Assembly: GCF_004362245.1 (NCBI RefSeq)
Contig: NZ_SNWM01000003.1
Location: forward strand, 806,001-870,000
DNA: 64,000 bases
Source: Pedobacter duraquae
GTDB lineage: Bacteria > Bacteroidota > Bacteroidia > Sphingobacteriales > Sphingobacteriaceae
Direction of reading: 5' to 3'
Shown here piece by piece: positions 35,457 to 45,536 of the stretch. How positions within the stretch are numbered: position 1 is the stretch's first letter; every line of letters begins with the position of its first letter. The translations under genes and the position numbers were made by a program. A model generated the notes under the pieces. The model saw only the letters and a program-made list of their open reading frames with translations. It was not told the DNA's origin and made no database searches.

Positions 35457-36645
35457 ATATTTGATCTTTCTTGTCATCGGGACAGTGCTTGCGGCGTGTT
35501 CGCCGAAGATCAGGCCCGATGACAAAAAGAAAACGAATGCACCCGAAACGGAAAAGGCAGCTGTAGTTCCACAAGCAAAATTTTCGGAAGCTGAGATCGC
35601 TTTGCTGCTTCCTTTCAAACTGAATACAATAAATCTTAGGGGTATAAGTAAAACCGAAATAGAGCAGTCGGCATTGTCTATCGACTTCTATCAGGGCTTC
35701 AAGATAGGGCTGGACTCAGCGGCGGCTGGTGGATTCAATTTTAAGCTGGACGTGTATGATACCAGGGATCAGACCGGACATCTTCAGGAATTGATCAACA
35801 ATAAAAAACTAAATAAAAGTAATCTGATCGTTGGTCCTGTTTTTCCTGAAGGCTTGAAATTCATGAAATCATTCAGCACAAGTCAGCAGGTTCCCATGGT
35901 TTCTCCTTTGGCCGCCTCTCAGCCGGAAGAATTCAATAATCCTTTCCTGATATCCATTGTTAATAACATAGATCTTCATGCAAAGAAAATGGGAGATTTC
36001 ATTTCAAGAAGTTATAGCAGGGAAAACAGTATTGTCGTACTGATCAATCCTGCATCACAATCAGATGAAATACTCGCCACACCTTTAAGAAAATATTTCC
36101 AGGCTCAACGGAACAACAGATTCACTGTTCAGGAATATTCTTCAGTTTTTACACTGGAAACCAAGCTTGTTAAGGGAAAGAAATACATTATCCTGCTGTG
36201 CTCTTCTGATAAAAATTTCGTTACAGCCACACTCAATAAATTGGTGAAGATGCAACGTACAGGGTTGAATGCCGATCTGTTTGGTCATCCTGACTGGGTC
36301 AAGCAAAACTATCCAACAGATAAGCTACAGTTGTTGAATACAACGGTAAGTACTTCCTACAGGGTAGATTATAAACGCCCGGAGGTGATCGAATTCATCA
36401 AGAAATACAGGAAGGCTTATGGATTTGAACCTGGTGAATATGCGTTTAAAGGATTTGATATCGGCTGTTATTTCGGTAAATTGATTGCTAAACACGGCTC
36501 CGGCTATATCAGGAATATCACCAGAGAGCGTTATAAAGGGTTGCAAAACAACTTCTCCTTTGTTTACGATGCAAATACAGGCTATTTGAATACAAACCTG
36601 ATGTTACTTAGATATAAAAATTACGACTTAATTAGCGTTGAATGA
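35413..36645 (+). CDS. Periplasmic-binding-protein-fold lipoprotein
   Basis: 410 residues from the ATG at 35413. A hydrophobic segment ([16 protein letters not shown]) ends in a lipobox with Cys about 30, followed by [11 protein letters not shown]. The rest reads as a type 1 periplasmic-binding fold ([43 protein letters not shown]), like branched-chain amino-acid receptors or LpoA-like envelope proteins. No ABC permease genes are near, so a structural or sensing role in the envelope is as likely as transport. The start overlaps guaA by 44 bases; a later TTG near 35440 would shorten this. The rsmB-like gene overlaps its stop by four bases. Confidence 0.78.
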   Translation: MISVPNLRLLLSGNKYLIFLVIGTVLAACSPKIRPDDKKKTNAPETEKAAVVPQAKFSEAEIALLLPFKLNTINLRGISKTEIEQSALSIDFYQGFKIGLDSAAAGGFNFKLDVYDTRDQTGHLQELINNKKLNKSNLIVGPVFPEGLKFMKSFSTSQQVPMVSPLAASQPEEFNNPFLISIVNNIDLHAKKMGDFISRSYSRENSIVVLINPASQSDEILATPLRKYFQAQRNNRFTVQEYSSVFTLETKLVKGKKYIILLCSSDKNFVTATLNKLVKMQRTGLNADLFGHPDWVKQNYPTDKLQLLNTTVSTSYRVDYKRPEVIEFIKKYRKAYGFEPGEYAFKGFDIGCYFGKLIAKHGSGYIRNITRERYKGLQNNFSFVYDANTGYLNTNLMLLRYKNYDLISVE

Positions 36646-37805
36646 GAGTTGACCAGCAGATCAGGACATTTGAGCAGATTTTAAAGAACTACGATGGTAA
36701 ACTTCCCTTACACCGTTTTCTCGTTACTTATTATAAGGCAAACAAACAGATGGGCTCATCTGACCGTAGATGGGCATCCCGGTATCTTTACAGCTACTTC
36801 AGATTAGGTGAAGCTTTAATTGGTGAGGATCCGGTTACGAGATTGGCGGTGGCCGACTTTCTTTGTCACGATACTTTAAGTCTTGTTGCTGAACAAAAGC
36901 TGCCTACGCTGACTGAAGAGGTGGGCTTGCCCGTGGCAGCTAAACTTGCGTTAATTGAGGATCTATTCCCTGCATTTAAAATTGGTGATGTCTTTAAATT
37001 GCACGCTAAAATTTCTGAGAAGATAGATAAGGATCTTTTCCTCCAATCTTTTTTTACCCAGCCGGATCTTTTTATCCGTTCTGATGAGCAGTCCATCAGG
37101 GATATCCATCAGATGTTAAGTGCTGAAGAAATTGAAGTTAAAAGTATTGGTAGCCATACGCTGGCTATGCCAAATGGAGTGAAACTGGAGCAGCTATTAC
37201 CTCAGGGTTATCATTATCAGGTGCAGGATCTATCTTCGCAAAAAACAGGCGATTATTTCCAACCTCAGCAATATGATTATTGGTGGGACTGCTGTGCTGC
37301 ATCCGGAGGTAAATCTCTGCTTTTACATTCGCTGCAGCCCAAGATACAGTTGCTGGTGAGTGATGTGCGTGAAAGTAGTCTTCATAATCTGGACGAGCGT
37401 TTTCATCAGGCTGGTTTAAAGAAATATCAGAAGAAAGCTCTGGATCTGCTACAAAATAATGAAGCCGATCTGCACGACTATGAGTTTGATGGAATTATCC
37501 TGGATGCGCCATGCTCTGGATCGGGTACATGGGGCAGAACACCGGAGATGCTCAGCTTCTTTGAAGACTTCAAGATTGAATATTTCAGTAAGCTTCAAAA
37601 ATCAATAGCATCGAATGTTGTACAGTATTTGAAAAAAGATAAGCCGTTAATTTACATTACATGTTCCGTTTTCAAGGCTGAGAACGAGGAAGTAGTCGCT
37701 TTTCTTGAGGCAAATGCTGGATTAAAGCTAGAGAAAATGGATCTGATTCAAGGGTATACCGAGAAAGCGGATACCATGTTTGTAGCCCGCTTTATAAAAG
37801 TCTGA
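36642..37805 (+). CDS. RsmB/NOP-family RNA methyltransferase
   Basis: 387 residues. N-terminal NusB-like helices (residues 1-140), then a SAM-dependent methyltransferase: WWDCCAASGGKSLLL (SAM site), LDAPCSGSGTWGRTPE with one catalytic Cys, and ITCSVFKAENEEVV with the other. It makes 5-methylcytosine in rRNA or tRNA; the exact position cannot be read. Starts inside the stop of the lipoprotein gene (ATGA). Confidence 0.92.
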   Translation: MRVDQQIRTFEQILKNYDGKLPLHRFLVTYYKANKQMGSSDRRWASRYLYSYFRLGEALIGEDPVTRLAVADFLCHDTLSLVAEQKLPTLTEEVGLPVAAKLALIEDLFPAFKIGDVFKLHAKISEKIDKDLFLQSFFTQPDLFIRSDEQSIRDIHQMLSAEEIEVKSIGSHTLAMPNGVKLEQLLPQGYHYQVQDLSSQKTGDYFQPQQYDYWWDCCAASGGKSLLLHSLQPKIQLLVSDVRESSLHNLDERFHQAGLKKYQKKALDLLQNNEADLHDYEFDGIILDAPCSGSGTWGRTPEMLSFFEDFKIEYFSKLQKSIASNVVQYLKKDKPLIYITCSVFKAENEEVVAFLEANAGLKLEKMDLIQGYTEKADTMFVARFIKV

Positions 37806-37807
37806 TC

Positions 37808-38374
37808 CTATAAGCCTGTATTGTTTCGGAATAGCTTGATCGCAATTGCCAGCAGGATAATACCGAATGCTTTACGCAGGATATTGAGTCCTGTTTTTCC
37901 AAATAGTTTTTCTAGTCTATTGGTATTCTTCAATACAAAATAAACAAACATCATGTTAATGATGATACCAACAACTATATTTTGACTTGCGTATTCTGTT
38001 TTCAGGGAGAGTAATGTGGTCATGGTTCCTGCACCAGCAATAAGTGGGAAGGCCAGAGGAACTATAGATACTGTTTCAGGGGCCTCTTCTTTAAAAAGTG
38101 TTAGTCCAAGTACCATTTCCATCGCGATAGCGAAGATCACAATAGATCCGGCAATGGCGAAAGACTCTACGTCTAATCCGATGACCTTTAATAAAGCCTC
38201 ACCAGCAAAGAGAAAAATGATCATCAGAATAGTGGCTACAATGCTGGCTTTTTCTGATTCGATATGACCGGCTTTTTTACGGAGCTCAATAACGATAGGA
38301 ATAGCACCAAGTATGTCAATTATTGCGAATAATACCATTGTGGTGGATAGGATCTGACTCAGATTGAATTCCAT
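37808..38374 (-). CDS. MarC-family integral membrane protein
   Basis: 188 residues with six hydrophobic helices. FAIIDILGAIPIVIEL at the start and VPLAFPLIAGAGTMTTLL in the middle are the MarC (UPF0056) signature. The function of the family is unsettled. Convergent with the methyltransferase gene (gap of two bases). Confidence 0.9.
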   Translation of the reverse strand: MEFNLSQILSTTMVLFAIIDILGAIPIVIELRKKAGHIESEKASIVATILMIIFLFAGEALLKVIGLDVESFAIAGSIVIFAIAMEMVLGLTLFKEEAPETVSIVPLAFPLIAGAGTMTTLLSLKTEYASQNIVVGIIINMMFVYFVLKNTNRLEKLFGKTGLNILRKAFGIILLAIAIKLFRNNTGL

Positions 38375-38392
38375 AATGCCGGGGTTTTAACA

Positions 38393-38400
38393 CAAAGGTA
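38393..38400 (-). promoter_or_regulatory. -7 box of the marC-like gene
   Basis: The minus strand reads TACCTTTG (TAnnTTTG), 18 bases before the start codon. Confidence 0.45.
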
Positions 38401-38405
38401 AAAAA

Positions 38406-38432
38406 AAGAGGCCATCTTTTGAATGGCCTCTT
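38406..38432 (-). terminator. Terminator after the 38452-39960 permease
   Basis: AAGAGGCCAT (38406-38415) pairs with ATGGCCTCTT (38423-38432), loop of seven, with a run of Ts on the minus strand after the stem. Confidence 0.88.
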
Positions 38433-38451
38433 CATTTATAGGTTGATACGG

Positions 38452-39960
38452 TTAAACTGTACCGTTTTTATGTGCTTTTCTAACTTTCGAGTGTTTACGA
38501 CTGTAGACAAAATAGATAACAAAACCAATTGCCATCCAAACGATCAAACGCTCCCAGTTGTGTTTACCTAAACCAACCATCATCAGTATGCAAACCAATG
38601 CACCCAGGATAGGAACAACTGGCATGAATGGTGTTTTGAATGGACGCTCACGGTTAGGATCTGTTTTACGCAATACCAATACACCCACACATACCAATGC
38701 AAAAGCAAACAATGTTCCGATACTGGTCATATCACCAACAACTTCTCCAGGTACAAAAGCTGCAAATAGCCCAACAAATACCAGGAAGATTAAATTAGAT
38801 TTATAAGGCGTCTGGAACTTAGGGTGTACTGCAGAGAATACTGCTGGTACAAGACCATCTTTAGACATCGAAAAGAATACGCGTGACTGGCCTAATAACA
38901 TCACCAGGATTACCGAAGAGAAACCTGCAAGAATTGCTACAGTTACCAGTACAGATAACCAGTGGTAGCTGTGCATATAGTTTTCAATAGCATAAGCTAC
39001 TGATGCCTCTTTACCAGCAGTTGCAAACTCTTTGTAGTTGGCTACACCAGTTAATACGTGTCCGAACAATACGTATAAAACAGTACAGATGGCTAAAGAC
39101 ACCAAGATACCGATTGGCATATCTTTACTTGGGTTTTTAGCTTCCTGCGCGGCAGTAGATACCGCATCAAAACCGATGAACGCAAAGAACACTACACCTG
39201 CACCAGCGATAATACCCGACCAGCCAAACTTACCGAAATCGTGCGTAAAGAAGTCCATAAAGCCGATTTCACCTTTTCCATATGCTACTTCACCTGCATT
39301 AACAGGGATGTAAGGCGTATGGTTAACAGGATTCATATAACCCCATCCGATTGCAATAAAGGCTATAACGATTGCAACTTTCAGGATAACAATAATTCCA
39401 TTTAAAGTAGCTGATTCCTGTGTGCCTCTGATCAAGACAAAAGTTAACAGGATAACGATAAATAACGCAGGAATATTGATAATCCCCTGAACGCCATCTA
39501 GTGAGGTTTGGAATGGTGAGTGACAAAATTGGTAAGGTATGGAGACCCCGAAGTTTTCTATGAGCTTATTGAGGTATTCAGACCAGGCAATAGCAACGGT
39601 GGCTGCACCTACTGCATATTCAAGTACCAAATCCCAACCGATAATCCAGGCTACCATTTCTCCCATTGTGGCGTAAGAGTAGGTATAAGCACTTCCAGCG
39701 ATAGGAATCATAGAAGCAAATTCTGCATAACATAAGCCGGCTAAAGCACAACCTACAGCTGCAAGGATGAAGGAAAGTGTTACTGCAGGGCCAGAGTGAT
39801 CAGCAGCAGCAGCAGCGGTTCTAACGAAAAGGCCTGCCCCGATAATTGCTCCGATACCCAGGGCAATTAAGTTACCTACACCCAGCGTCCGCTTCAGCGT
39901 GCCTTCTCCACTTTCCGTAGATTCCTTAATCAGGGCATCTATCGATTTTTTAAATAACAT
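38452..39960 (-). CDS. APC-family amino acid permease
   Basis: 502 residues with about twelve helices. IGAIIGAGLFVRTAAAAADHSGPA in helix 1 and FFAFIGFDAVSTAAQEAKNPSKD are the cationic-amino-acid-transporter style motifs shared with the permease at 11613-13559. This copy lacks the large C-terminal insertion found there and ends in YFVYSRKHSKVRKAHK. The substrate is unknown. Single gene with its own terminator. Confidence 0.92.
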   Translation of the reverse strand: MLFKKSIDALIKESTESGEGTLKRTLGVGNLIALGIGAIIGAGLFVRTAAAAADHSGPAVTLSFILAAVGCALAGLCYAEFASMIPIAGSAYTYSYATMGEMVAWIIGWDLVLEYAVGAATVAIAWSEYLNKLIENFGVSIPYQFCHSPFQTSLDGVQGIINIPALFIVILLTFVLIRGTQESATLNGIIVILKVAIVIAFIAIGWGYMNPVNHTPYIPVNAGEVAYGKGEIGFMDFFTHDFGKFGWSGIIAGAGVVFFAFIGFDAVSTAAQEAKNPSKDMPIGILVSLAICTVLYVLFGHVLTGVANYKEFATAGKEASVAYAIENYMHSYHWLSVLVTVAILAGFSSVILVMLLGQSRVFFSMSKDGLVPAVFSAVHPKFQTPYKSNLIFLVFVGLFAAFVPGEVVGDMTSIGTLFAFALVCVGVLVLRKTDPNRERPFKTPFMPVVPILGALVCILMMVGLGKHNWERLIVWMAIGFVIYFVYSRKHSKVRKAHKNGTV

Positions 39961-40053
39961 AGTTTAAGGTTTAGTTAGTTTGTTTCAATAAAATTGTCTT
40001 GTTTCGATTATGAGTAATATAGCTCCAAACCTAATTAAAATATCTTTAAAAAT

Positions 40054-40082
40054 AAAAGGGATTTTCAGTCGAAATCCCTTTT
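40054..40082 (-). terminator. Terminator after the pyrophosphatase gene
   Basis: AAAAGGGATTT (40054-40064) pairs with AAATCCCTTTT (40072-40082), loop of seven, T-rich on the minus strand after the stem. Confidence 0.85.
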
Positions 40083-40104
40083 ATCAGTAACAATATCAGT
40101 CAAT

Positions 40105-42357
40105 TTATCTGTTTTTTAAGCTGTCTGTGTTGTTTATCAGCGTATCTGTACGTTCTATACCCGTTTCATCTTTGGTTTTTATGATTTTAATCTCTTTTTT
40201 AACCTCAGTTTGTGTTGTTGTCATTACGCCGACGGCAATATGTGGTGCGATGATCAAAGAAACTATAGACATTAGTTTAATGAGAATATTCATGGAAGGT
40301 CCTGAAGTATCCTTGAAGGGATCGCCTACAGTGTCACCTGTTACTGAAGCCTTATGCGCATCTGAACCCTTGAATTCCATCGTGCCATTAATCATCACAC
40401 CTTTTTCAAACGACTTCTTGGCATTGTCCCAGGCACCGCCGGCATTGGATTGAAAGATGCCCATCAATACTCCGGATACAGTAACTCCTGCTAATAATCC
40501 ACCCAATACTTCAGGGCCAAAGATGAAACCTACCACAATAGGTACGATCAAAGCGATGGCTCCAGGCAGCATCATCTCGCGGATAGAGGCTTCGGTAGAG
40601 ATGGCGACACATTTTTCATATTCTGGTTTGGCCTTGTACTCCATAATTCCCGGGATGTCTCTGAACTGCCTGCGTACTTCCTGAACCATGGCCATGGCCG
40701 CACGGCCTACGGCCGAGATGCATAGGGATGAAAAGATAAATGGAATCATACCGCCAACAAATAAGCCAGCCAATACATTTGCCTTATATATATCTATGGA
40801 CGAGATTCCGGAGATTCCTGCAAAAGCCGCAAATAAGGCCAGCGAGGTCAGGGCTGCAGATGCAATAGCGAATCCTTTTCCTGTGGCTGCCGTGGTATTA
40901 CCTACAGCATCGAGGTTATCGGTGCGTTCACGCACTTCTTTAGGGAGTCCGCTCATTTCCGCAATTCCGCCTGCGTTATCTGCAATCGGACCAAATGCAT
41001 CGATTGCCAGTTGCATTGCTGTTGTAGCCATCATTCCTGCGGCAGCAATAGCTACCCCATAAAATCCTGCAAAATAATAAGAACCATAAATGCCTGCAGC
41101 CAAAACTAGAATCGGAAGTACAGTAGATTCCATCCCTACAGAAAGGCCGCCGATAATATTAGTAGCATGACCGGTGGAGGATTGATGGATAATGGATTGT
41201 ACAGGTCTTTTACCCATCGCGGTATAATATTCAGTAATAAGACTCATGAGGGTCCCAACAACAAGGCCTACAATGATGGCGTAAAATACATTTGCTGATG
41301 TAAATTCAAATCCTCTGATTGACATGGTATCGGGAAGCATCCAATGTACCGCAAAGTAAGAAGCCACTGCAGTTAAAATGATAGATAACCAGTTGCCAAA
41401 GTTTAACGCATTCTGTACACTGTCTGTCTCCTTGCTGATTTTTACAAACCAGGAAGCGACAATGGAAAACAAGAGTCCTAATCCTGCAATCAGCATAGGC
41501 AACAGGATAGGAGCCATACCGCCAAAGCGGTCTACAGATACTATTTCCTGCCCAAGCACCATCGTTGCAAGAATTGTTGCTACATAAGATCCAAATAAAT
41601 CGGCACCCATACCTGCAACATCGCCAACATTATCGCCAACGTTATCGGCAATAGTTGCAGGGTTTCTTACATCATCCTCAGGAATGCCAGCTTCGACTTT
41701 CCCCACCAGATCGGCTCCCACATCGGCAGCCTTTGTATAAATACCGCCACCTACTCTGGCAAACAGCGCGATACTCTCGGCACCAAGGGAGAATCCTGCA
41801 AGCACTTCGATTGTCTTTTTCATCTCTATGCCTGCGGAGGATGAGCCTGCTGGAACAAAGGCATAATACAGAATGATGAATAAACCGCCAAGGCCAAAAA
41901 TAGCGAGACCTGCAACGCCAAATCCCATAACGGTACCGCCTGTAAAAGAAACCTGTAGCGCTTTAGCCAGACTCGTTCTGGCAGCTTGCGTGGTTCTAAC
42001 GTTAGCTTTCGTTGCGATGCGCATGCCCAGATATCCTGCAAATGCGGAGAACACTGCGCCCATCAAAAAAGCTATGGCGATAATTGGACTGGAATGAATA
42101 GGATGGTCGGCAGTTCCGGTCATCGTACCAGACCAGCATAACAAAGCGCCGGCAAGGATAACGAAATAGGTAAGGACTTTCCATTCGGCTCTGAGAAAGG
42201 CCATTGCGCCATCGGCAATGTAGCCCGCCAGCTCGGTCATGTTCTTGTCTCCGGCATCTTGTTTGCTCACCCAGGCGCTCTGGATGGCCATGAAAAGGAT
42301 TCCAATAAGTCCGAAGACCGGAATCATGTAGATCAGGTTGTTTTGTAAAAACTCCAT
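40105..42357 (-). CDS. hppA: Membrane-bound ion-pumping pyrophosphatase
   Basis: 750 residues with about sixteen helices. Active-site segments: [34 protein letters not shown] and [11 protein letters not shown], all intact. It splits pyrophosphate and pumps Na+ or H+ across the membrane. At the known potassium-dependence site the sequence is [19 protein letters not shown]; alanine here (rather than lysine) marks the K+-dependent class, to which the Na+-pumping enzymes belong. The C-terminal tail (about 35 residues rich in Lys, Glu, Thr and Asp) is longer than in many relatives. Own promoter and terminator. Confidence 0.95.
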   Translation of the reverse strand: MEFLQNNLIYMIPVFGLIGILFMAIQSAWVSKQDAGDKNMTELAGYIADGAMAFLRAEWKVLTYFVILAGALLCWSGTMTGTADHPIHSSPIIAIAFLMGAVFSAFAGYLGMRIATKANVRTTQAARTSLAKALQVSFTGGTVMGFGVAGLAIFGLGGLFIILYYAFVPAGSSSAGIEMKKTIEVLAGFSLGAESIALFARVGGGIYTKAADVGADLVGKVEAGIPEDDVRNPATIADNVGDNVGDVAGMGADLFGSYVATILATMVLGQEIVSVDRFGGMAPILLPMLIAGLGLLFSIVASWFVKISKETDSVQNALNFGNWLSIILTAVASYFAVHWMLPDTMSIRGFEFTSANVFYAIIVGLVVGTLMSLITEYYTAMGKRPVQSIIHQSSTGHATNIIGGLSVGMESTVLPILVLAAGIYGSYYFAGFYGVAIAAAGMMATTAMQLAIDAFGPIADNAGGIAEMSGLPKEVRERTDNLDAVGNTTAATGKGFAIASAALTSLALFAAFAGISGISSIDIYKANVLAGLFVGGMIPFIFSSLCISAVGRAAMAMVQEVRRQFRDIPGIMEYKAKPEYEKCVAISTEASIREMMLPGAIALIVPIVVGFIFGPEVLGGLLAGVTVSGVLMGIFQSNAGGAWDNAKKSFEKGVMINGTMEFKGSDAHKASVTGDTVGDPFKDTSGPSMNILIKLMSIVSLIIAPHIAVGVMTTTQTEVKKEIKIIKTKDETGIERTDTLINNTDSLKNR

Positions 42358-42401
42358 AGTTGATTTATATTTGGTTTGGTTGTCCGGCGAACCGGTATAT
42401 A

Positions 42402-42432
42402 CAAAAATAAGCGAGTTAATGACATTACCAAA
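42402..42432 (-). promoter_or_regulatory. Promoter of hppA
   Basis: On the minus strand, TTTG (42432-42429), a 19-base spacer, then TATTTTTG (42409-42402): an ideal Bacteroidota promoter about 45 bases before the start codon. Confidence 0.65.
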
Positions 42433-42526
42433 TTTTTAATGCCTTACTCCGTATTTAGCCTATTTTTATATCGGTATTTTTAAATATATTAGCCGCACAA
42501 CATAAACACTAAACGCTAAGTAACGC

Positions 42527-43951
42527 ATGAAACAGGAAGATCAGGACCAGACATTTAAAAGAGAACTCGGACTTTTAGACGGCACAATGCTCGTTGTAGG
42601 CTCAATGATTGGTTCGGGAATTTTTATTGTAAGCTCTGATATTGCCAGGCAAGTTGGCTCTGCGGGTTGGCTTACATTGATCTGGATATTAACAGCTGTG
42701 ATTACCATGATCGCTGCGGTCAGTTATGGTGAGCTGAGTGCGATGTTTCCGAAAGCGGGTGGACAGTATGTATATCTTAAAGAAGCTTATAACAAGCTTT
42801 TTGCATTTTTATATGGTTGGAGTTTCTTTGCAGTAATCCAAACAGGAACAATTGCGGCGGTAGGGGTTGCTTTCTCGAAATTTGCGGCATACTTATATGA
42901 GCCACTCAGTGATGAAAATGTCTTGTATGAGTTGGGGTCCTTTAAATTTAACGCTGCGCAAGCAGTTTCTATCGTAACTATTATTCTACTTACCTATATC
43001 AATAGCCGTGGTGTTAAAGACGGTAAATTATTACAGACATTTTTAACAATCATAAAGATTTTATCGCTATTTGGTTTAATCATCTTTGGGTTTACCATTG
43101 GTGCGAGAGCAGAGGTTTGGAATGCAAACTGGGCTGATGCCTGGACCTTTAAATCTTTTAACAAGGTTAGTGATTCCTGGGTTTCTGTTGGGGGTACCAC
43201 GCTGATAGCAGCTGTTTCTGCTGCCATGGTTGGGTCGCTATTTTCTAGCGATGCATGGAATGGGGTTACATTTATTGCCGGAGAAATCAAAAAGCCTGAG
43301 CGTAATGTAGGGTTAAGCTTGTTTCTAGGAACTTTTATCGTTTCGGTAATTTATATCCTTGCCAATCTGATGTACCTAGCGGTAATGCCATTAAATGAAA
43401 TTGCTTTTGCAAAATCTGATCGTGTAGCAGTAGTGGCAGCGCAGCACATCTTTGGTAATACGGGGACGCTGATTATCGCTGTTATGATCATGATCTCGAC
43501 ATTTGCCTGTAATAACGGTTTGATTATGGCTGGTGCCAGGGTTTACTATACGATGGCTAAAGATGGTCTGTTTTTTAAGAAAGCAGCAATACTGAACAAG
43601 TCGAGTGTGCCAGCATGGGCACTATGGTTCCAGTGTATCTGGGCGTCAGCTTTGTGTTTAACAGGTAAGTATGGAGACCTGCTCGACTATGTAATGATCA
43701 TCGTAGTTATATTCTATATACTAACGATCTACGGTATTTTCAAATTGCGCAAAACAAGACCAGATGCTGAAAGACCATATAAAGCTTTCGGATATCCGGT
43801 ACTGCCTTTCTTTTATATAGTAATTGCTTCGGCAATATGCATCTGTTTGCTGATCACAAAGACCAGTACCTGCGGATGGGGTGTGGTCATTATGCTTGCA
43901 GGAATACCAGTATATTACATGACTAAACCGACTGAGGAGCCTACGGTGTAA
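42527..43951 (+). CDS. APC-family amino acid permease (LAT type)
   Basis: 474 residues with about twelve helices. LDGTMLVVGSMIGSGIFIVSSDIA in helix 1 and SLFSSDAWNGVTFIAGEIKKPERN match the L-type (LAT) or SteT-like branch, distinct from the two other APC permeases in this window. It probably exchanges or takes up neutral amino acids. Divergent from hppA; convergent, with a gap of four bases, with the thioredoxin-like gene. Confidence 0.9.
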   Translation: MKQEDQDQTFKRELGLLDGTMLVVGSMIGSGIFIVSSDIARQVGSAGWLTLIWILTAVITMIAAVSYGELSAMFPKAGGQYVYLKEAYNKLFAFLYGWSFFAVIQTGTIAAVGVAFSKFAAYLYEPLSDENVLYELGSFKFNAAQAVSIVTIILLTYINSRGVKDGKLLQTFLTIIKILSLFGLIIFGFTIGARAEVWNANWADAWTFKSFNKVSDSWVSVGGTTLIAAVSAAMVGSLFSSDAWNGVTFIAGEIKKPERNVGLSLFLGTFIVSVIYILANLMYLAVMPLNEIAFAKSDRVAVVAAQHIFGNTGTLIIAVMIMISTFACNNGLIMAGARVYYTMAKDGLFFKKAAILNKSSVPAWALWFQCIWASALCLTGKYGDLLDYVMIIVVIFYILTIYGIFKLRKTRPDAERPYKAFGYPVLPFFYIVIASAICICLLITKTSTCGWGVVIMLAGIPVYYMTKPTEEPTV

Positions 43952-43955
43952 AGCC

Positions 43956-44435
43956 CTACTGTTTAATCAGTGTAAAGAACTTAGGCACTTCGCGTTCATC
44001 ACTTGAAAAGTAAATCAGGTTTTTGTCTTTACCATATAAGTATAGCGAAGGGTATTGTTTTGGTTTGAAATAAGGGATGAATACCTGATAGCCATCACGT
44101 AAAACAGTTACGTTTTTTGCGCCAACAAAGGGTTTTCCGAATGTTTTCATGAAGTAGTCTATCGATCTGAACTCGTCAAGAGAGATAAAATATAAGTTGA
44201 TGTTAGCAAGATCTTTGCTCTTTTTTGAGAAGTTTGCAACCACGCGTTGACAATGTTCGCAGGTAGCATCAAAAAAGATAATCATTGATTTCTTATTTGT
44301 CGGGATCTGATCCGTAGAGAAAGCATCGCCATTAGCCTTAAAGAAAATAGAGCTTGGCATTTTTGGGCTTTGTGGTTGTGCAAACGTTTTTAATGACACG
44401 AACACAAAAAAAAGGGATAGCATAAAATACTTCAT
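43956..44435 (-). CDS. Secreted thioredoxin-like protein (TlpA/redoxin fold)
   Basis: 159 residues with a signal peptide (ending LKTFAQ). The redox motif is FFDATCEHCQRVVANFSKK (CEHC, the thioredoxin-fold CxxC position), followed by LYFISLDEF and a cis-proline segment KQYPSLYLYG. It likely acts on thiols in the periplasm. Single gene. Confidence 0.87.
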   Translation of the reverse strand: MKYFMLSLFFVFVSLKTFAQPQSPKMPSSIFFKANGDAFSTDQIPTNKKSMIIFFDATCEHCQRVVANFSKKSKDLANINLYFISLDEFRSIDYFMKTFGKPFVGAKNVTVLRDGYQVFIPYFKPKQYPSLYLYGKDKNLIYFSSDEREVPKFFTLIKQ

Positions 44436-44554
44436 AAATGCGAATATCGTGAATATTAGGCTTCCGTTATGTCATTGTAATTCTATATTATACAATTACC
44501 ACTTTAGCCGTGGCTCGTTTTCTCTCTGTTATTCTGTATTCCTTTAAAAAACTG

Positions 44555-44562
44555 TATTTTTG
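44555..44562 (+). promoter_or_regulatory. -7 box of the TIGR01212-type radical SAM gene
   Basis: TATTTTTG (TAnnTTTG) ends 17 bases before the TTG start codon at 44580. Confidence 0.45.
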
Positions 44563-44579
44563 CATAAAAAAATAACAAT

Positions 44580-45536
44580 TTGGGAACTCCACTAGATTTA
44601 GGCATAAAAGGGTATAATAATTACGGCACACACCTTAAAGAAAAATATAAGGGGCAACGCGTGTTTAAAGTAATTGTTGATGGCGGTTTTACCTGTCCAA
44701 ATAGAGATGGATCCAAAGGTTATGGAGGGTGTACCTATTGCAATGTAGATTCATTTACCCCTGAACTTTCCCGTAAGCTTCCTACTATCCGTGAACAGCT
44801 TGAGCAAGGCATGGAAAGAGGCAAAGGCTTTTATAAAGCAGATAAGTTTATTGTTTATTTTCAACCAAACACAAATACATACGCACCGGTACATTATTTA
44901 AAGATGATGTATGATGAGGCATTGTCTATCAATCCAGGGGATGTTGTTGGTTTTTCTGTTGGTACTAGGCCTGATTGTATTGATGCAGAGAAAGTGGCTT
45001 TATTAGAAAGTTATGCTGATCGCTTTGATGTGGATCTTGAAATGGGAATGGAATCTATCTATGACGAGACCCTGGATCAGATTAATAGGGGCTGCAGTCA
45101 TGGTGAATTTATTGAAGCAGTAAAGTTGCTTGAAAACAGTAAGCTTGACCTTTGCGTACATACTATTTTTGGATTTCCCTGGGAGACCGAAGAAATGATG
45201 CTTGGCTATATACATGAGATTAATCGTTTCCCTCAAATTAAGTTTGTAAAATTCCATCACCTGCACATTGTAGAAGGATCTATCATGGGTGCTAAATACA
45301 AGAAAAATCCTTTCAAGTTATTTACTCTTGAAGAATACACTGATTTGCTTTGTAAATTAATCCCATTGCTGAGGCCGGATGTTGTAATTCAGCGCTTATT
45401 TGGAATTTCGGATTGGGATTTATTGATTGCACCTAACTGGGGGCTTAATAAATCTGCTATTCAGACATATATAGATAAGGAGATCGAAAAGAGAGGTGTA
45501 GTGCAGGGTTCAGCTTATGCGGTACCTGTTTCCTGA
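44580..45536 (+). CDS. TIGR01212-family radical SAM protein (YhcC type)
   Basis: 318 residues. FTCPNRDGSKGYGGCTYCN carries the cysteines of the iron-sulfur cluster in the pattern of this family, followed by YFQPNTNTYAP and VGFSVGTRPDCID. The reaction is unknown; a role in RNA or protein modification has been suggested for the family. The start is a TTG: an in-frame stop lies 15 bases before it and no ATG precedes the conserved GYNNYGTHLKEKY region. Its 3' end overlaps the convergent SRPBCC gene by 22 bases. Confidence 0.9.
   Translation: MGTPLDLGIKGYNNYGTHLKEKYKGQRVFKVIVDGGFTCPNRDGSKGYGGCTYCNVDSFTPELSRKLPTIREQLEQGMERGKGFYKADKFIVYFQPNTNTYAPVHYLKMMYDEALSINPGDVVGFSVGTRPDCIDAEKVALLESYADRFDVDLEMGMESIYDETLDQINRGCSHGEFIEAVKLLENSKLDLCVHTIFGFPWETEEMMLGYIHEINRFPQIKFVKFHHLHIVEGSIMGAKYKKNPFKLFTLEEYTDLLCKLIPLLRPDVVIQRLFGISDWDLLIAPNWGLNKSAIQTYIDKEIEKRGVVQGSAYAVPVS

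Noticed and set aside
38452-39960. Duplication of the 11613-13559 permease by recent copying
   Set aside because: The two proteins are clearly similar but differ along their whole length and in insertions, so they are old paralogues rather than a recent duplication.
40688-41062. 124-residue open frame on the plus strand within hppA
   Set aside because: It is the antisense of the pyrophosphatase coding strand, rich in Ala and Pro from codon bias on the other strand.
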